The position numbers and the translations under genes are program-made. From positions 2,343,343-2,407,342 of the forward strand of contig KK106982.1 of NCBI GenBank assembly GCA_000611775.1: a DNA stretch of 64,000 nt, written 5' to 3'. Below the pieces are notes generated by a model. The model worked only from the letters and a program-made list of their open reading frames with translations. It did no database searches and was not told the origin of the DNA. This stretch comes from Umbilicaria muhlenbergii (Eukaryota > Ascomycota > Lecanoromycetes > Umbilicariales > Umbilicariaceae). Positions 21,152-33,175 of this stretch are shown piece after piece (the stretch's first letter is position 1; every line of letters begins with the position of its first letter).

Positions 21152-24143
21152 AAATATCTTCTTTCTCAAATCACTCATCACTGCAATTTCTGCATACACT
21201 TCTATTAATATGTCTTAATATGATAGTGACTTTTCTCTCTCAGAAGCAGAAGAAATTCTTATTTCTTTTTCATAATCACAAACCTCTCAGAAATCTGAGA
21301 ATGCTTAAATCTTACCTCATGCTTTTTAAAATCTATCATCACTTATTGCACTTCAATGCAACACTCTCAAGATACATGTTTTCTGAAAAAGTGACAAGTA
21401 ATATGTGAAACTCTTTTATGAGTGATGAAAGTCAACTTTACATGATCTTCACACTCATGATAAACTGAAAAATAATTTTAAATGAAGATTCATTACTTAG
21501 TCCTTCAACTACTGAAACTTGTTTAAGCAGGTCACAGTTATGTGAAGTGAAAAATTAAATTTATAATACAAGCTTTATCAAGCTGTCATCAATCACCTGA
21601 ATATGAAAAACACTGATTTCAACATTATGAAGAAGTATTTGCATTCAGACTGCTGCAAAATATCACTTAAGTGAAAGTATTCACAATCTACACTGAATGA
21701 ACTGTTACAGTCAACAGTAAATTTATTTCTTTTTATGTATTACTTTTCTTATCAGTATTAATGCTGAAAGTTAATGCTCTTATGATATTTCTTAGAAATG
21801 AACAGTACACAACCTTGACATTTTAATATACATGAAGAAAATCTTTAAACAGTAAATTATTAATGTATTTATATTTATGAACATCTTCTTCTGATTTATT
21901 GAGAATAAGCAGCTTCATATCACTCTTATAATGCTTTAAGATGACATTCAGATACCTTGTCACAATAAAATCTGAAACCTTATCACAAATCAATATCAAA
22001 AAGTGATGCTCACTGTATAAAAAAGTCTTGCTCAGACAAACAGTAAAGTGTTATTAACTTTAAATTATTAATCTCATAATCACTTATCCTTCTTGACGGT
22101 TACTGCTTATTATATTGATAATAACTGAAACTACAATGAGGCTTTATTGAGATTTGAGCATGTGAATGAGTTACATATTAAAGTCACTTTGACACATCAC
22201 GTCCTTAATGTCCTGAAGACATTTAAAATCAAGGACAAGCTCTTCACTATCATTATGAATAACATTGTTAATAACATTATTATGTGCACATATCTGAAGT
22301 CAGTCTTGAGCAGTGATCATGATATTCAATGAGATAATACTGAAATAATAATATCATGTATGACACATGTTTTAACTCTTGCTATCAAGGCTCTACTGAG
22401 GTCACTTGATGTAAACATTAAAAATGATCATCATGTGAAGATATAAAATGTGAACAAGTTGACAAAGATTCAAGAGAAGATATCTTTAATTAACATCATG
22501 CAAAAAGCAAGTGAAATGATAATACTTATTGATAATGCCTGAATGTTAACAACATGTGACAGATTTAATATCTCTCAATTGCAATCAACTTTTTCTCACA
22601 GAGATTCAAATGATTTGCAGATATTCAACAGCAAGTTTATGTAAACAGTTTAAATTAAAAACCTTTTTAAATGATTTAAAATATTAAGATGTGATGAAAT
22701 TTTACATATGACATGCTTTTTCAAGTTTATGTTTTATGAGAGACTCTGTGCAACTTTGTCCTTAATGAATAAGATAAAAAGCTCTGAGTTCTTATAATTA
22801 TTAATTTAGAATGAGAACAGATCTGTTATCTTTTAACATTATTAAAATCATTTAAAGATTGAACTGCAGCACTTTTAAAAATTATTAAAGTTACAATACA
22901 TAAGACCTGATATGTGTACAATTAACTCATTAATCACATTGCAGATCACTGCTGCTGAGTGCAGTTAAAAATCACTTTTTAAAAACATAAACTGATCACT
23001 GCCCTGAAAGCCTGCCAGGATAAGTTAAGGGATTATTATGAAAATTCACAGGCAAGTTAATGACAGATTTATAATCTTGCAACTGTTTTAAACCTGTCAT
23101 GTAAAATGATTAAGTATAAGGTAACTTCAATGCATATATTTGCTTAATCATGATTAATGCATCATAGGGGAAGGAAGTAACAAAATCTTAAGAAATTAAA
23201 TAAAATTAACAGTTTTAAGATTATTATAATTTACATTACTTAAAATATGAGAGTCTGATTATGAACTCAACTATCATTACAGGTCAATCACAGAATATGA
23301 ATTTTAATATATTAATTAAACAAACAGAGCTAAAAAATCAATGATGAACAGATATTTAAAATAATATCTTTAAGTATCTTTTCACATCAGTCAATTATGT
23401 CAATGATTCATTAAAGGTAATGCTCAAAGGTAATGCTGATATGAGGCTTAAGTTAATTATATTATTAAAGTGTGAAGTGTCAACTACAGTGATTTTAAAG
23501 GTTTTTTTTAAATGACAAGAAATGTTCTTACTGTATGTGTTTCTGAAGTAAACAAGAAATGCATTTTCAATATGATTAAAGATATCTGCAATTAATGATA
23601 TGAACATTTAAGCACTGAGATTATACATATGCTCTGTTTAATTAAGTATTATGAGTAAAACACCTTGTTGAATAACCTTGTTGATGATGATGACAATGAT
23701 GAAGAAGTCAATGTCTCTGAAACCTGAGCTCAAGAAGCCTCTGTTCTGAATGAGTTAATTATAACAGATGATAAGAAGACTTATGAGTTCATGAAGACAC
23801 TTTAATGAAGGAAGCTTACCTCTGTTAAGTGTAAAATAATGACAATAAACAATCATAATCATAATGAGTTCAACATGAATGATTTGAATGATATGAAAGT
23901 AAATGAACTTGCTGATATGCATCAGATGAGGGTAAAAATGAGGTAAAGTAATGATTTAAACACCTTTATTATGATTGAAGATGTGTTGAAGAGCAGAGGA
24001 TAAAATGATTTTAACATATTTTTATCATCTGATGACCTGATCACCTCCCTCACTTCAGCATGAATAAGTGAAGCTCAGAGAAGATCAACTGTAGTCAGTT
24101 GAAGCAAGCAATTTATGAATTCAACATATGAATGACACATCAT
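21152..24143 (+). mobile_element. hAT transposon, left copy, decayed
   Basis: Around 22085-22330 the plus strand reads FLTVTAYYIDNNWNYNEALL, then RFEHVNELHIKVTLTHHVLN, FKIKDKLFTIIMNN and NNIIMC. This is the hAT transposase core (LSVLGITAHFID, LGF----GSHTGENLA, FGI--KL--ITTDNASNN). The catalytic-core Asp of TTDN is changed to Asn. A putative intron lies at 21717-21795. The 2.9-kb length suits hAT elements. The same sequence recurs inverted at 26565-29554. TIRs and 8-bp duplications were not resolved. Confidence 0.8.
21717..21795 (+). other. Decayed intron in hAT gene
   Basis: The stretch runs from GTAAAT to TTCTTAG with AATGCTGAAAGTTAATGCTC near its 3' end. The inverted copy (28990 down to about 28912) has GTAAGT as donor but TTAA in place of the acceptor AG. 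Each arm thus keeps a different half of a canonical intron. The motif before the acceptor contains a CTAAC-like branch site in decayed form. Confidence 0.55.
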
Positions 24144-24155
24144 TATCAGCATCAG

Positions 24156-24488
24156 TTTTTTATTTTTTTTATTTCTTCATTAAGTGTATGCAGTCTAAGA
24201 CTATGACACTGACTAGTAATTTAACAATACATTTGTGAGAGAAAACTCTCTAGTCAACTTATTTTGTCAATTTTTTTGATGGCTGCTATTGGTGTCAGAA
24301 TTGCATAATTTTAAATATTTCTTTTAATATCTCCTCAACTCTCTTCCTGATTTTCATCCTCACTCTCTCTCAATGTTTGTGAAAGCTGATCATGCGTAAT
24401 AGGCTTTCAAAGTCATGTTTAAGTTAATGTTTGTGAAGATTAACCATGCATAATGAGCTTCTGAAGTCAACGTTTGAGGCAATGTGTG
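24156..24488 (-). mobile_element. 5'-truncated LINE insertion with poly(A), 333 bp
   Basis: The segment begins on the plus strand with a T-rich run (the poly(A) tail of a minus-strand insert) and ends within LINE 3' sequence; its minus strand matches the tails at 34840-35060 (AACTTAATGAAGAAATAAA, GGATGAAAATCAGGAAG). It is flanked by TATCAGCATCAG at 24144-24155 and 24489-24500. The right palindrome arm has a single TATCAGCATCAG complement at 26553-26564 and no insert, so this is an empty-site comparison. Within it a segment ending TTTCACAAACATT is repeated. Confidence 0.9.
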
Positions 24489-24500
24489 TATCAGCATCAG

Positions 24501-25008
24501 TCAATCAGTATTGTTGTCTGCAGATCAACACTGAGTTGTGTTATGAAATCAGCTACAAATACAGTCTGTAGAGTTAAAAAAAATATATATACAATCATCA
24601 CAAATTCTAAATAGACATTACCTTTGAGCATTATTTTTTTAACATATCATGTTTTTCTTTATATTTGCACAGTGCTCACAATGTATAATATCAATCTTTG
24701 TGAATTAATAATTCAATTACAAATATATAAAAGTATTCAATTATCACAATACTTATCTTTGATAACAACATAATGCAAAGCTGTGATAATATAAGAAGAA
24801 AAGTGATGTTATTACTTATATTAAATTTACTACTATTATGATGACTAAGCAATTTTAACTGTATATGATTAGTTCAGTGTTCATATGAGTACCTCAAGGT
24901 TGACTTAATTAATCACTGAATATCAGGTCTGTGAAGGAGTTAAACTTATAAATTAAGTTTTTAATCATTGACTTGACCTGACCTGACTCAAATGACAGCC
25001 TAGCAAAT
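24501..25008. other. Inner part of left palindrome arm
   Basis: It is non-coding and matches 26048-26552 inverted. It contains the motif pair TAATGCTCAAAGGTAATG in complement near 24620-24640; the right arm has one more 13-bp unit here (26405-26440). It is probably the 3' untranslated and subterminal part of the hAT element. Confidence 0.5.
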
Positions 25009-26047
25009 AGATTATCACACTTAAGTCAACTCACAGACTTATTAAATCAAGATTAAACAGAAGGAAGAAAACAAAAATCTGCAATTAATGCAGTATTAAC
25101 CTTAACACATGATATAGAATCAGCTAAAAATAAAGGTAATACTTTATCATGTTTATTACTGAACATCAAAGGAGCTTTTAATCATGTGTCACTACTGCAG
25201 TTAATTTCAATTATGAAGAAATTAAAATTATCAGTACAAATACAATCATGAACAAAATCCTTTTTAGAAAATAAAAAATCAGGATTAGCCTTTGATGATA
25301 AAAGATAAAAAATGCAAAATATTAAAACAGGAATTTCACAAGGATTATTAATATCCTCAATACTGTTTTTGATATATATAAGGCATTTATTCTCAAAAAT
25401 CAAAGCTAAATTTTCAGATATAAAAAAACTCAGCTATATAGATGATGTGACATTATATATCACTGAAAAATCAGCTGCAGAAAATTGCTTAAAGTTATAA
25501 TCAACAGCTGAAACAGCATTTTCATAAGCAGAAGAAAACACAGTACAGTTTAATAACAATAAATTTAAATTAATTCACTTTGAAAAGTCTAGAAAATCTG
25601 CGGAAAATAGCATTACATTATCAAATGACACAGTGATTAAATCAGTAAAAGAAGTCAAGTGGTTAAATATTTAACTAAACAGAAAACTAAATTTTAAAAC
25701 ACATATTTGAAAAAAGGTTTCCACAGCAACTAAAGTATTACACTTAATAAATAAATTAATAAATTCAGAATGAGGCCTTTCTGCTAAAAATGCAAAACAA
25801 CTTTATCAAGCATATATAATATCAATCAGTGACTATGAATCAGAAATCTGATGAAAAAACCAAAAAAGCTATGTACAGCAATTAGAAAAATTGCAAAACT
25901 CAGCTTTACATAAGATTTTAAAAGTCTTTAAACCTTCTTTCAAAGCTGCAATGGAAATTGAAGCAAATATTCAATCAGTACAGGTCAAATTAAACAAAAA
26001 ATGCAGAAAATATGCATTAAAGATTATAATCTTGTCAGAAATAAGCT
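25009..26047 (+). mobile_element. LINE fragment, reverse-transcriptase region
   Basis: The plus strand reads LLLNIKGAFNHVSLLQLISI, GISQGLLISSILFLIYIRHL and LSYIDDVTLYI, the fungal Tad/I-like LINE RT blocks (DIKGAFDHV, GIPQGSPLSPILF, YVDD). YIDD is intact. It continues to VKWLNI, QLYQAYIISISDYESEIW and an end near CRKYALKI. There is no 5' end, RNase H or tail, so it is cut at both sides, exactly where the hAT arms begin. Related C-terminal halves lie at 33.8-36.3 kb. Confidence 0.8.
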
Positions 26048-26552
26048 GTCATTTGAGTCAGGTCAGGTCAGATTGATGATTAAGAATCTGATTTACAGAT
26101 TCAGCCCCTTCACAGACCTGATATTCAGTGATCAATCAGGTCAACTCTGAGGTACTCATGTGAACACTGAATTAATCATATACAGTTAAAATTGCTTAGT
26201 CATCATAACAATAATAAGTTTAATATAAGTAATAACATCACTTTTCTTCTCATGTTATCACAGCTTTGCATTGTGTTGTTATTGAAGACAGGTATTGTGA
26301 TAATTGAATACTTTTACATATTTTTAATTGAATTATTAATCTGCAAAGACTGATATTATACATTGTGAGCACTGTGCAAACAAAAAGAAAAACATAATAT
26401 GATAAAAAAGTAATGCTCAAAGGTAATGCTCAAAGGTAATGTTTATTTAGAATTTGTGATGACTGTATACTTTTTTTAACTTTGCAGACTGTATCTGTAA
26501 CTGATCTCATAATGTAACCTAATGTTGATCTGCAGACAGCAATACTGATTGA
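26048..26552. other. Inner part of right palindrome arm
   Basis: This is the complement of 24501-25008. It holds three tandem starts of the 13-bp unit AATGCTCAAAGGT at 26405-26440, where the left arm has two, so unit number changed after the arms separated. No coding capacity. Confidence 0.5.
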
Positions 26553-26564
26553 CTGATGCTGATA

Positions 26565-29554
26565 ATGATGCATTGCTCATATGTTGAATTCATAAGTTGC
26601 TTGCTTTAACTGACTGCAGTTAATCTTCTTCAAGCTTCACTTCTTCATGCTGAAGTGAAGGAGGTCATCAGGTCATTAAATGATAAAAACATGTTAAAAT
26701 CATCTTACCCTCTGCTCTTTAATACATCTTCAATTGTAATAAAAGTGTTTAAGTCATCACTCTGCTTCATTTTCACCCTCATCTGATGCATATCAGCAAG
26801 TTCATCTACTCTCATATCATTCAAATCATTCATGTCAGACTCATCATGATTATCACTGTTCATTGTCACTGTTTTACACTTAACAGAGGTAAGCTTCCTT
26901 CATTGAAGTGTCTTCATGAACTCATAAATCTCCTCATCATCTGTTATAATTAACTCATTCAGAACAGAGGCTTCTCAAGCTCAGGTTTCAGAGATGCTGA
27001 CTTCCTCATCATTGTCATCATCATCAATGAGGTCATTCAACAAGGTGTTTTATTCATAATATTTGATTAAACAGAGCATATGTATAGTCTCAGTGCTCAG
27101 ATGTTCACATCATCAATTGCAGATGTCTTTAATCATATTAAAGATGCATTTCATGTCTACTTCAGAGGCACATACAGCAAGAACATCTCTTGTCATCTGA
27201 GAGAAACCTTTGAGGTCACTGTAGTTGACACTTCACATCTAGTGATGTAATTAACTCAAGCCTCATATCAGCATTACCTTTGAGCATTATCTTTAGTGAA
27301 TCATTGACATAATTGACTGATATGAAAAGATATTTAAAGATATCATCTTGAATATCTGTTCATCATTGATCCTTCAACTTCATCTGTTTAATTAATGCAT
27401 TAAGATTCATATTCTGTGATCAACCTGCAGCAGTAGTTGAGTTCATAGTCAGACTCTCATATTTTAAGTAATGTAGATCATAGTAGTCTTGAAACTGTTG
27501 ATTTTACTTAATTTCTTAAGATTTTGTTACTTCCTTCCCTTATGATGCATTAGTCATGATCAAGCAGATATATGCATTAAAGTTATCTTATACTTAATCA
27601 TCTTACATGACAGGTTTAAAACAGTTGTAAGATTATAAATCTGTTGTTGACTTGCCTGTGAACTTTCATAATAATCCCTCAACTTATCCTGACAGGCTTT
27701 CAGGGCAGTGATCAGTTCATATTTTCAAAGAGTGATTTTTAACTGCACTCAGCAGCAGTGATCTGCAATGTGATTAATGAGTTGATTATAAACATATCAG
27801 ATCTTATGTATTGTAACTTTAATAATTTTTGAAAGTGCTGCAGTTCAGTCTTTAAATGATTTTAATAATGTCAAAAGATAACAGACCTGTTTTCATTCTG
27901 AATTAATGATTATAAGAACTCAGAGCTTTCTATCTTGTTCATTAAAGACAAAGTTGCGCAGGGCCTCTCATAGAACATAAGTTTAAAGAAGCATGTCATA
28001 TGTGAAATTTCATCACATCTTGACATTCTGAATCATTCAAAGAGGTTTTTAATTTAAGTTGTCTGCATAAACTTGCTGTTGAATATCTGCAAATCATTTA
28101 AATCTCTGTGAGGAAGAGTTGATTACAATTGAGAGATACTGAATCTGTCACATGTTGTTAACATTCAGGCATTATCAATGAGCATTATCATTTCACTTGC
28201 CTTTTGCATGATGTTAATCAAAGATATCTTCTCTTGAATCTTTGTCAACTTGTCTGCATTTCATATCTTCACATGATGATCATTTCTGATGTTCACATCA
28301 AGTGATCTCAGTAAAGCCTTGACAGCAAGAGCTAGAACATGTGTCATGCATGATATTATTACTTCAGCATTGTCTCATTGAATATCATGATCATCACTTA
28401 AGACTGACTTCAGATGTGTGCACATAATGATGTTATTAAAGATGTTATCTGTAATGATAATGAAGAGCTTGTTCTTGATTTTAAAGATCTTCAGAACATT
28501 AAGAATGTGACCTGTTAAAATGACTTCAATATGTGACTCATTTACATGCTCAAATCTCAATAAAGCCTCATTGTAGTTTCAGTTATTATCAATGTAATAA
28601 GCAGTAACCGCCAAGAAGGATAAGTGATTATGAGATCAACAATTTAAAGTTAATGACATTTTACTGTTTGTCTGAGCAAGACTCTTTTATACAGTGAGCA
28701 TCACTTTTTGATATTGATCTGTGACAAGGTTTCAGATTTTATTGCAGCAAGATATCTGAATGTCATCTTGAAGCATCATAAGAGTGATATGAAGCTGCTT
28801 GTTCTCAATGAATTGAAAGAAGGTGTTCATAAATATGAGTGCATTAATGATTTACTGTTCAAAGGTTTTCTTCATGTATATCAGAATGTCAAGGTTGTGT
28901 ACTGTTCATTTTTAAGAAATATCATAAGAGTATTAACTTTCAGCATTAATACTGATAAGAAAGATAATACATAAAAAGAAACAAACTTACTGTTGATCAC
29001 AACAGTTCATTCAGTGTAGATTGTAAATGCTTTCACTTAAATGATATCTTGCAGCAGTTTAAATGTAAATGCTTCTTCATAATGCTGAAATCAGTGTTCT
29101 TCATATTCAGGTGACTGATGACAGCTTGATAAAGTTTACATTGTAAGTTTAACTTTTCACTCTGCATGACTGCAATCTGCTCAAACAGGTTTCAGTAGTT
29201 GAAGGATTAAGTAGTGAATCTTCATTTAAAATTACCTTTCAGTTTGTCATGAGTGTGAAGATCATGTAGAGTTGACTTTCATCACTCATGAAAGAGTTTC
29301 ACATATCACTTGTCACTTTTTCAGAAAACGTGTGTCTTGAGAGTGTTGCATTGAAGTGTAATAAGTGATGATAGATTTCAAAGAACATGAGGTAAGATTT
29401 AAGCATCCTCAGATTTCTGAGAGGTTTATGATTATGAAAAAAAAATAAGAATTTCTTCTGCTTCTGAGAGAGAAAAGTCACTATCATATTAAAACATATT
29501 GATAGAAGTGTATGCAGAAATTGCAGTGATGAATGATTTGAGAAAGAAGATATT
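26565..29554 (-). mobile_element. hAT transposon, right copy, decayed
   Basis: This is the inverted counterpart of 21152-24143. The minus strand at 28560-28375 reads RFEHVNESHIEVILTGHILN, FKIKNKLFIIITDN and NNIIMC, where TDN of the hAT core is kept (the left copy has MNN). At 29486-29299 both copies share SQKQKKFL and LRNLRMLKSYLM. The two copies have decayed at different positions, which helps recover the ancestral reading. The putative intron donor at 28990 is intact GTAAGT. Confidence 0.8.
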
Positions 29555-30180
29555 GTTGTGTAGAGAATAATTACACTTATATGCATATCAAAAGAGATGT
29601 CAGATAAATATGTTACACAGAAAACCTTTTTTACTCTTGAAAAATAATGCTGAAAGATAATGATCAAGACATGTGTATGAGGCATGTGTAACTCTGCAGT
29701 GTAATTGAACAGATATCAGATTGCATGTACTTTGTGTTAAAACATCTCTTTGCTCATCAAAGATAATCACTGCGTTATGTGTAACCCTGCAGTATTAATA
29801 TTTGATCACATTTATGATGCATGAAAAAGCTTGTTTGTGCAACAAAGATGATGATCATCTTATAAATAATCTTGCAGTGACTTATGACAGTCTGTTAAAA
29901 AATATTAAACTCATTCATCTTCAACTTATAAGATCAAGTAATTGAAAAGATGCTAAAAATCATGAAAATGAAAAAAGTTGTGAAACAGCTGTGATTAGAT
30001 GAAATTTAAGATTTCAACATACTACTCACTTTAATAAGAATAATCATATGCTAAGAGGAACACATCCTCTCATTACAGACTCATGACTTTAATTTTCATG
30101 TTAAAGCATGATATTATGCATCAATGAAAGTGAGCAAACAGTAATGTCAGTAGATAACACCTGAACTTATTATATAAATG
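29555..30180. other. Unassigned AT-rich stretch
   Basis: No domain is recognisable on either strand. A single AATGCTGAAAGATAATG motif lies at about 29648. The stretch separates the palindrome from the decayed gene on the minus strand at 30.2-31.4 kb. Confidence 0.3.
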
Positions 30181-30523
30181 TGCAGTTAATAAAAAAAGAT
30201 TAAACTTCAGCTTCTTCTTCTGATGCAGATGCCTCCTCATACTTCAATTTTAAACTCTCATTTTTTTTAATATCATTCACCACAAAGTCCTCCTCATTAT
30301 ACATCAATAAGTTTTTCATGAAAAGCTCATGATCTGTTATTGAATCATTCTCTGACACTTTAATAATTTTTTTCTTAATCAGCACTTCCTTCTTCACTGA
30401 TTTTTTAATCATATAAATATTGTTCTTAGCCTTCAGATCATCCTTCAACTCATTAACATCACATGCAATGTATGCAGGAAAATGAAGATCTTTTTAAAAG
30501 TTTATAAACTTCTTTTTCAGGTT

Positions 30524-30588
30524 CTGTATTCATGTTAAAATCAAGCTCATCAGCATTACCTTCAGGCATTACCTCAGAGCCGGCTTAC
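30524..30588 (-). other. Putative intron in decayed acidic gene
   Basis: 65 nt from GTAAGCC to TACAG, containing GGTAATGCCTGAAGGTAATG. Splicing removes an in-frame stop region and joins YELL-K to NLKKKF. The same motif is found in introns of the H3-like and hAT genes. Confidence 0.4.
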
Positions 30589-30754
30589 TTCAATAACTCA
30601 TAATCAGCATGATATATCAGTAATTCAAGAAACTGCATAATTGAAACATTATGTTTAAAAATTACCTCTTCAATCTCCTCTGACATTTATACTCATTGAT
30701 CAGTAGATAATGTCAGTAAGTAATGCTTATATCTGCTTATCTTCTTCTCTTCAT

Positions 30755-30880
30755 CATCAGCATCAGCGTCATCATCATCTTTGTCATCATCTTTGTCATC
30801 ATCTTTGTCATCATCTTCATCATCATCTTTATTCTCTTCATCATCATCTTCATTCTCTTCATCATCAATATTAATGTCTT
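30755..30880. repeat. TCATCATCTTTG-type simple repeat
   Basis: Repeats of TCATCATCTTTG and TCATCATCTTCA (12-bp register) encode the Asp-Lys/Glu tract of the minus-strand pseudogene. The plus-strand frame here (Ile/Phe-rich) is only its shadow. Confidence 0.75.
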
Positions 30881-31890
30881 CATCATTGTTGTTCCTCTTA
30901 TTGATGCATGTTAAATTCTGCTTGATTTTGCTACTCTTTCACAGCAAGGTTTGAAGGAACTCATCTTTTACATTTTCACACTTAAAGATAATCTCATTTC
31001 AAATACTCATGAGATTTTGTTTAAGTCATTTCATTATAAGTGTAAATAACTTGTAAAATGAGCATTATTTATCAACTTTACCTGACAACTTCTTCTTGAA
31101 ACATTTCACAGACTTAACTTCTCAGGCATTCTTCAACAAGACTTGATGTTCATCATGATTCATTTCATTTCAACCTGATGTTATCTTTTATATTTTTCAG
31201 TGACATTTCAACTTAGCCTGCTCATCTGTGTTTCTAGCACGTGCAATTATAGTTTAATTGTCAGTTTTATTATAGCACTTTTGCTGCTTTCTGATCATGT
31301 TTTCATGCTGATTATATTCACTGAGGTGCTTTTGCAGAGTGATTAACATAACATTTATCTTATGTCAATCTGCTCACTGAGGTGTGATAGGTAGATTAAT
31401 CATGATGAAGTGAAGAAAAAACTTAATTGCATCATTATTACATAAGTTAACAATCTGTCTCTTATGATGTGAGTATTATCTTTGATCATTACCTTGCTTC
31501 TGACATAAAAGAGTGAGGAGGCGGGTGATTAAATGTACTGATGAAGAAGTGATGTGAGCTAAACAGTAAGTGTTAATAATTGTCATTATCATTGACATGT
31601 GAGCAGTACCTGAAGAAATGAGACATGCTGTTAAATGATGAAGAAGAATGAATGTTGAAGAGAGTTAATATGCACAGCTGATAAGTTGTTCTTTAACTTG
31701 TAAATTTTGATACTGAGGCTTATGTGATTAAGAGCGCTGCTAGACAGGATCTGATGTTGATATTAATTTACAACATTACTTAAATGATGAGGTGAAGTGC
31801 AAATCAAATGATGATAACATGAGCAGAAGTGAGTTGCACAAGGAATGTTTATATTTATGTATTTCAATCATGTTTTTGAAAACTTATGTT

Positions 31891-31982
31891 GATATCACAG
31901 CATCTCACCTCTGCAGTGAATGCACTGAAAGTTAAATATTAATGTCACAACATCTCACCTCTACAGTGAATGCACTGAAAGT
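31891..31982. repeat. Direct repeat, 50-bp period, two copies
   Basis: 31891-31932 and 31941-31982 share CATCTCACCTCTGCAGTGAA-type sequence and differ by a few transitions (CAGCATC/CAACATC, CTGCAG/CTACAG). Confidence 0.75.
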
Positions 31983-32374
31983 ATTATGTTAATTTGACAA
32001 CTTGACTACAGATGTGAAATCTGCAGCTGATCATGTTCTTCTTTTCATGCACTTTAACATCCTCCTTTTACATCTCATTATTGAAGTTTCAGTTAAGTAA
32101 TGCTTCTAGATAACATCTGCAGTATTTATTCATGCTGACAAAGATTTGCTTCTCTTCAGATCTTCAAGCTCTGCATACTTTCCTCATTATTTTCAACACA
32201 TGTTTTTCATGTTGTCCTTCATCTAAATACCTGTCAGTTAAATAATGCTCATAAATAATGTCTGCATTCATTTTTGATGATTGATATTCTATTATCTTCA
32301 GATCTTACATGCCTTTTTGATATACTTCTTCATCTTTGATATATTTTCTCAACTTCAATGCATCTCATCACCTT

Positions 32375-32480
32375 CAGCAAACTCATCACCTTCAACACAT
32401 TTCATCACCTTCAGAACTCATCACCTTCAACACACTTCATCATCTTTAATACATTCAATCACCTTCAACTCACTCTGTCA
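32375..32480. repeat. CATCACCTTCA minisatellite
   Basis: Degenerate tandem units of roughly 16-22 bp built on CTCATCACCTTCAACACA occur five or six times. The plus-strand open stretch over them (32281-32544) is low-complexity and not considered a gene. Confidence 0.65.
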
Positions 32481-32870
32481 CAATCATTACTCTTTATCAT
32501 ATTCAACATACTTCTTTGATGCACCTCTTGCCTCTTCTAGCTAGTCATACACCTTTATCACTTTTCACAAGTATAGTTAGACAAGTCAACACTCATAGTA
32601 ATGCTGAAAGCTAATGTCTACTAAGTAATTGAAGTATGATGTGTATCAAGAGTGAAGTCAGACATCTGTCAGTTGTCTCTCCTCCTTTTAAAGATGAGCT
32701 TCATCAAGTTGAAAAGTCAGTGAAGATTTACAAATCATCAAAGAATAAAGCTGCAGAGAAGCATCAGAAAGATTTAACACAATAATGATTAATTGTATAA
32801 TCTGCACCTCAAGGAAAAGGACCTGCTCACTCAGAGCAGTTAAAGATTTTGTGAAAGATTAAGTCAGAAA

Positions 32871-32921
32871 GTAAGTTTCTCATATTAATTGATAATGTCA
32901 AAAGTTAATGCTCTTTTGCAG
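32871..32921 (+). other. Intron 1 of H3-like pseudogene
   Basis: 51 nt, GTAAGT...TTTTGCAG. It restores the frame across the H3 PGT/ALREI block in phase 1. It contains AATGTCAAAAGTTAATGCTC just before the acceptor. Confidence 0.7.
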
Positions 32922-33125
32922 TGAAAGCCCTTCATGAAATTAAACATTATCAACTTATGAAAGAGCTGCTTATTCTGAAAACTGCATTTCAACATTTAAT
33001 ACATGAAATCATGATTGATCTGCCAGGCATGCAGAACATTAATGTTAAAAAAATATGTTGACAGAAGACTGCTCTGCTGATGTTGCAGAAGTCAACAGAG
33101 ATGTTGTTGATTTCATTTTTTAAGA

Positions 33126-33175
33126 GTAAGTTGTCTGAAATACAAAGTAATGCTAAAGTTAATGCCCTCATGCAG
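33126..33175 (+). other. Intron 2 of H3-like pseudogene
   Basis: 50 nt, GTAAGT...CATGCAG. Splicing joins LISFFK to NINLLIIHEK, as in the H3 LFEDTNLCAIHAK block. It contains GTAATGCTAAAGTTAATGCC before the acceptor. Confidence 0.7.

Larger units (their letters stand above)
21152..29554. repeat. Large palindrome: two inverted arms, 1-kb spacer
   Basis: Left arm 21152-25008 and right arm 26048-29554 are inverted copies. Outer ends match from AATATCTTCTTTCTCAAATC; inner ends match from CTGTCATTTGAGTCAGGTCA. The left arm is longer mainly because of a 333-bp LINE insertion plus its duplication at 24144-24500. The spacer (25009-26047) is a LINE fragment. Differences between arms are mostly transitions. 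Either two hAT copies lie head to head around a LINE, or one segment was duplicated in inverted orientation. Confidence 0.85.
30180..31440 (-). pseudogene. Decayed intron-bearing gene with acidic tract
   Basis: The minus strand gives LPITPQ-AD-HKINVMLITL, QHENMIRKQQKCYNKT, a long Asp-rich tract (30.89-30.74 kb: repeats of DDDK and DDDE), SEEIEEVIFKHNVSIMQFLE and, after a putative intron at 30588-30524 (GTAAGC...TACAG), a final open stretch at 30448-30200 ending YEEASASEEEAEV. Charged, coiled-coil-like and acidic segments dominate. I recognise no family. Transposon-encoded or captured host gene are both possible. Stops are mostly TGA and TAA. Confidence 0.4.
31440..32680 (+). other. Decayed sequence, possible second gene
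   Basis: One plus-strand frame (31700-31900) reads NFDTEAYVIKSAARQDLMLI with later MMR and NQMMIT, which looks coding-derived, but I cannot assign a family. A GTAAGT at 31566 followed by an AG at 31609 could be another decayed intron. Within it are a 50-bp-period direct repeat and a minisatellite. It may be an upstream part of the H3-like gene, or a separate gene. Confidence 0.3.

Noticed and set aside
30723-30914. Plus-strand hydrophobic Ile/Phe-rich open stretch as a membrane protein
   Set aside because: It is the complement of a TCATCATCTTTG simple repeat that encodes an Asp-rich tract on the minus strand.
31700-31900. Second histone-fold (H2B- or H4-like) pseudogene next to the H3-like one
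   Set aside because: A few words (DTEAYVIKSAARQDL) are suggestive, but no histone block aligns over more than a few residues.
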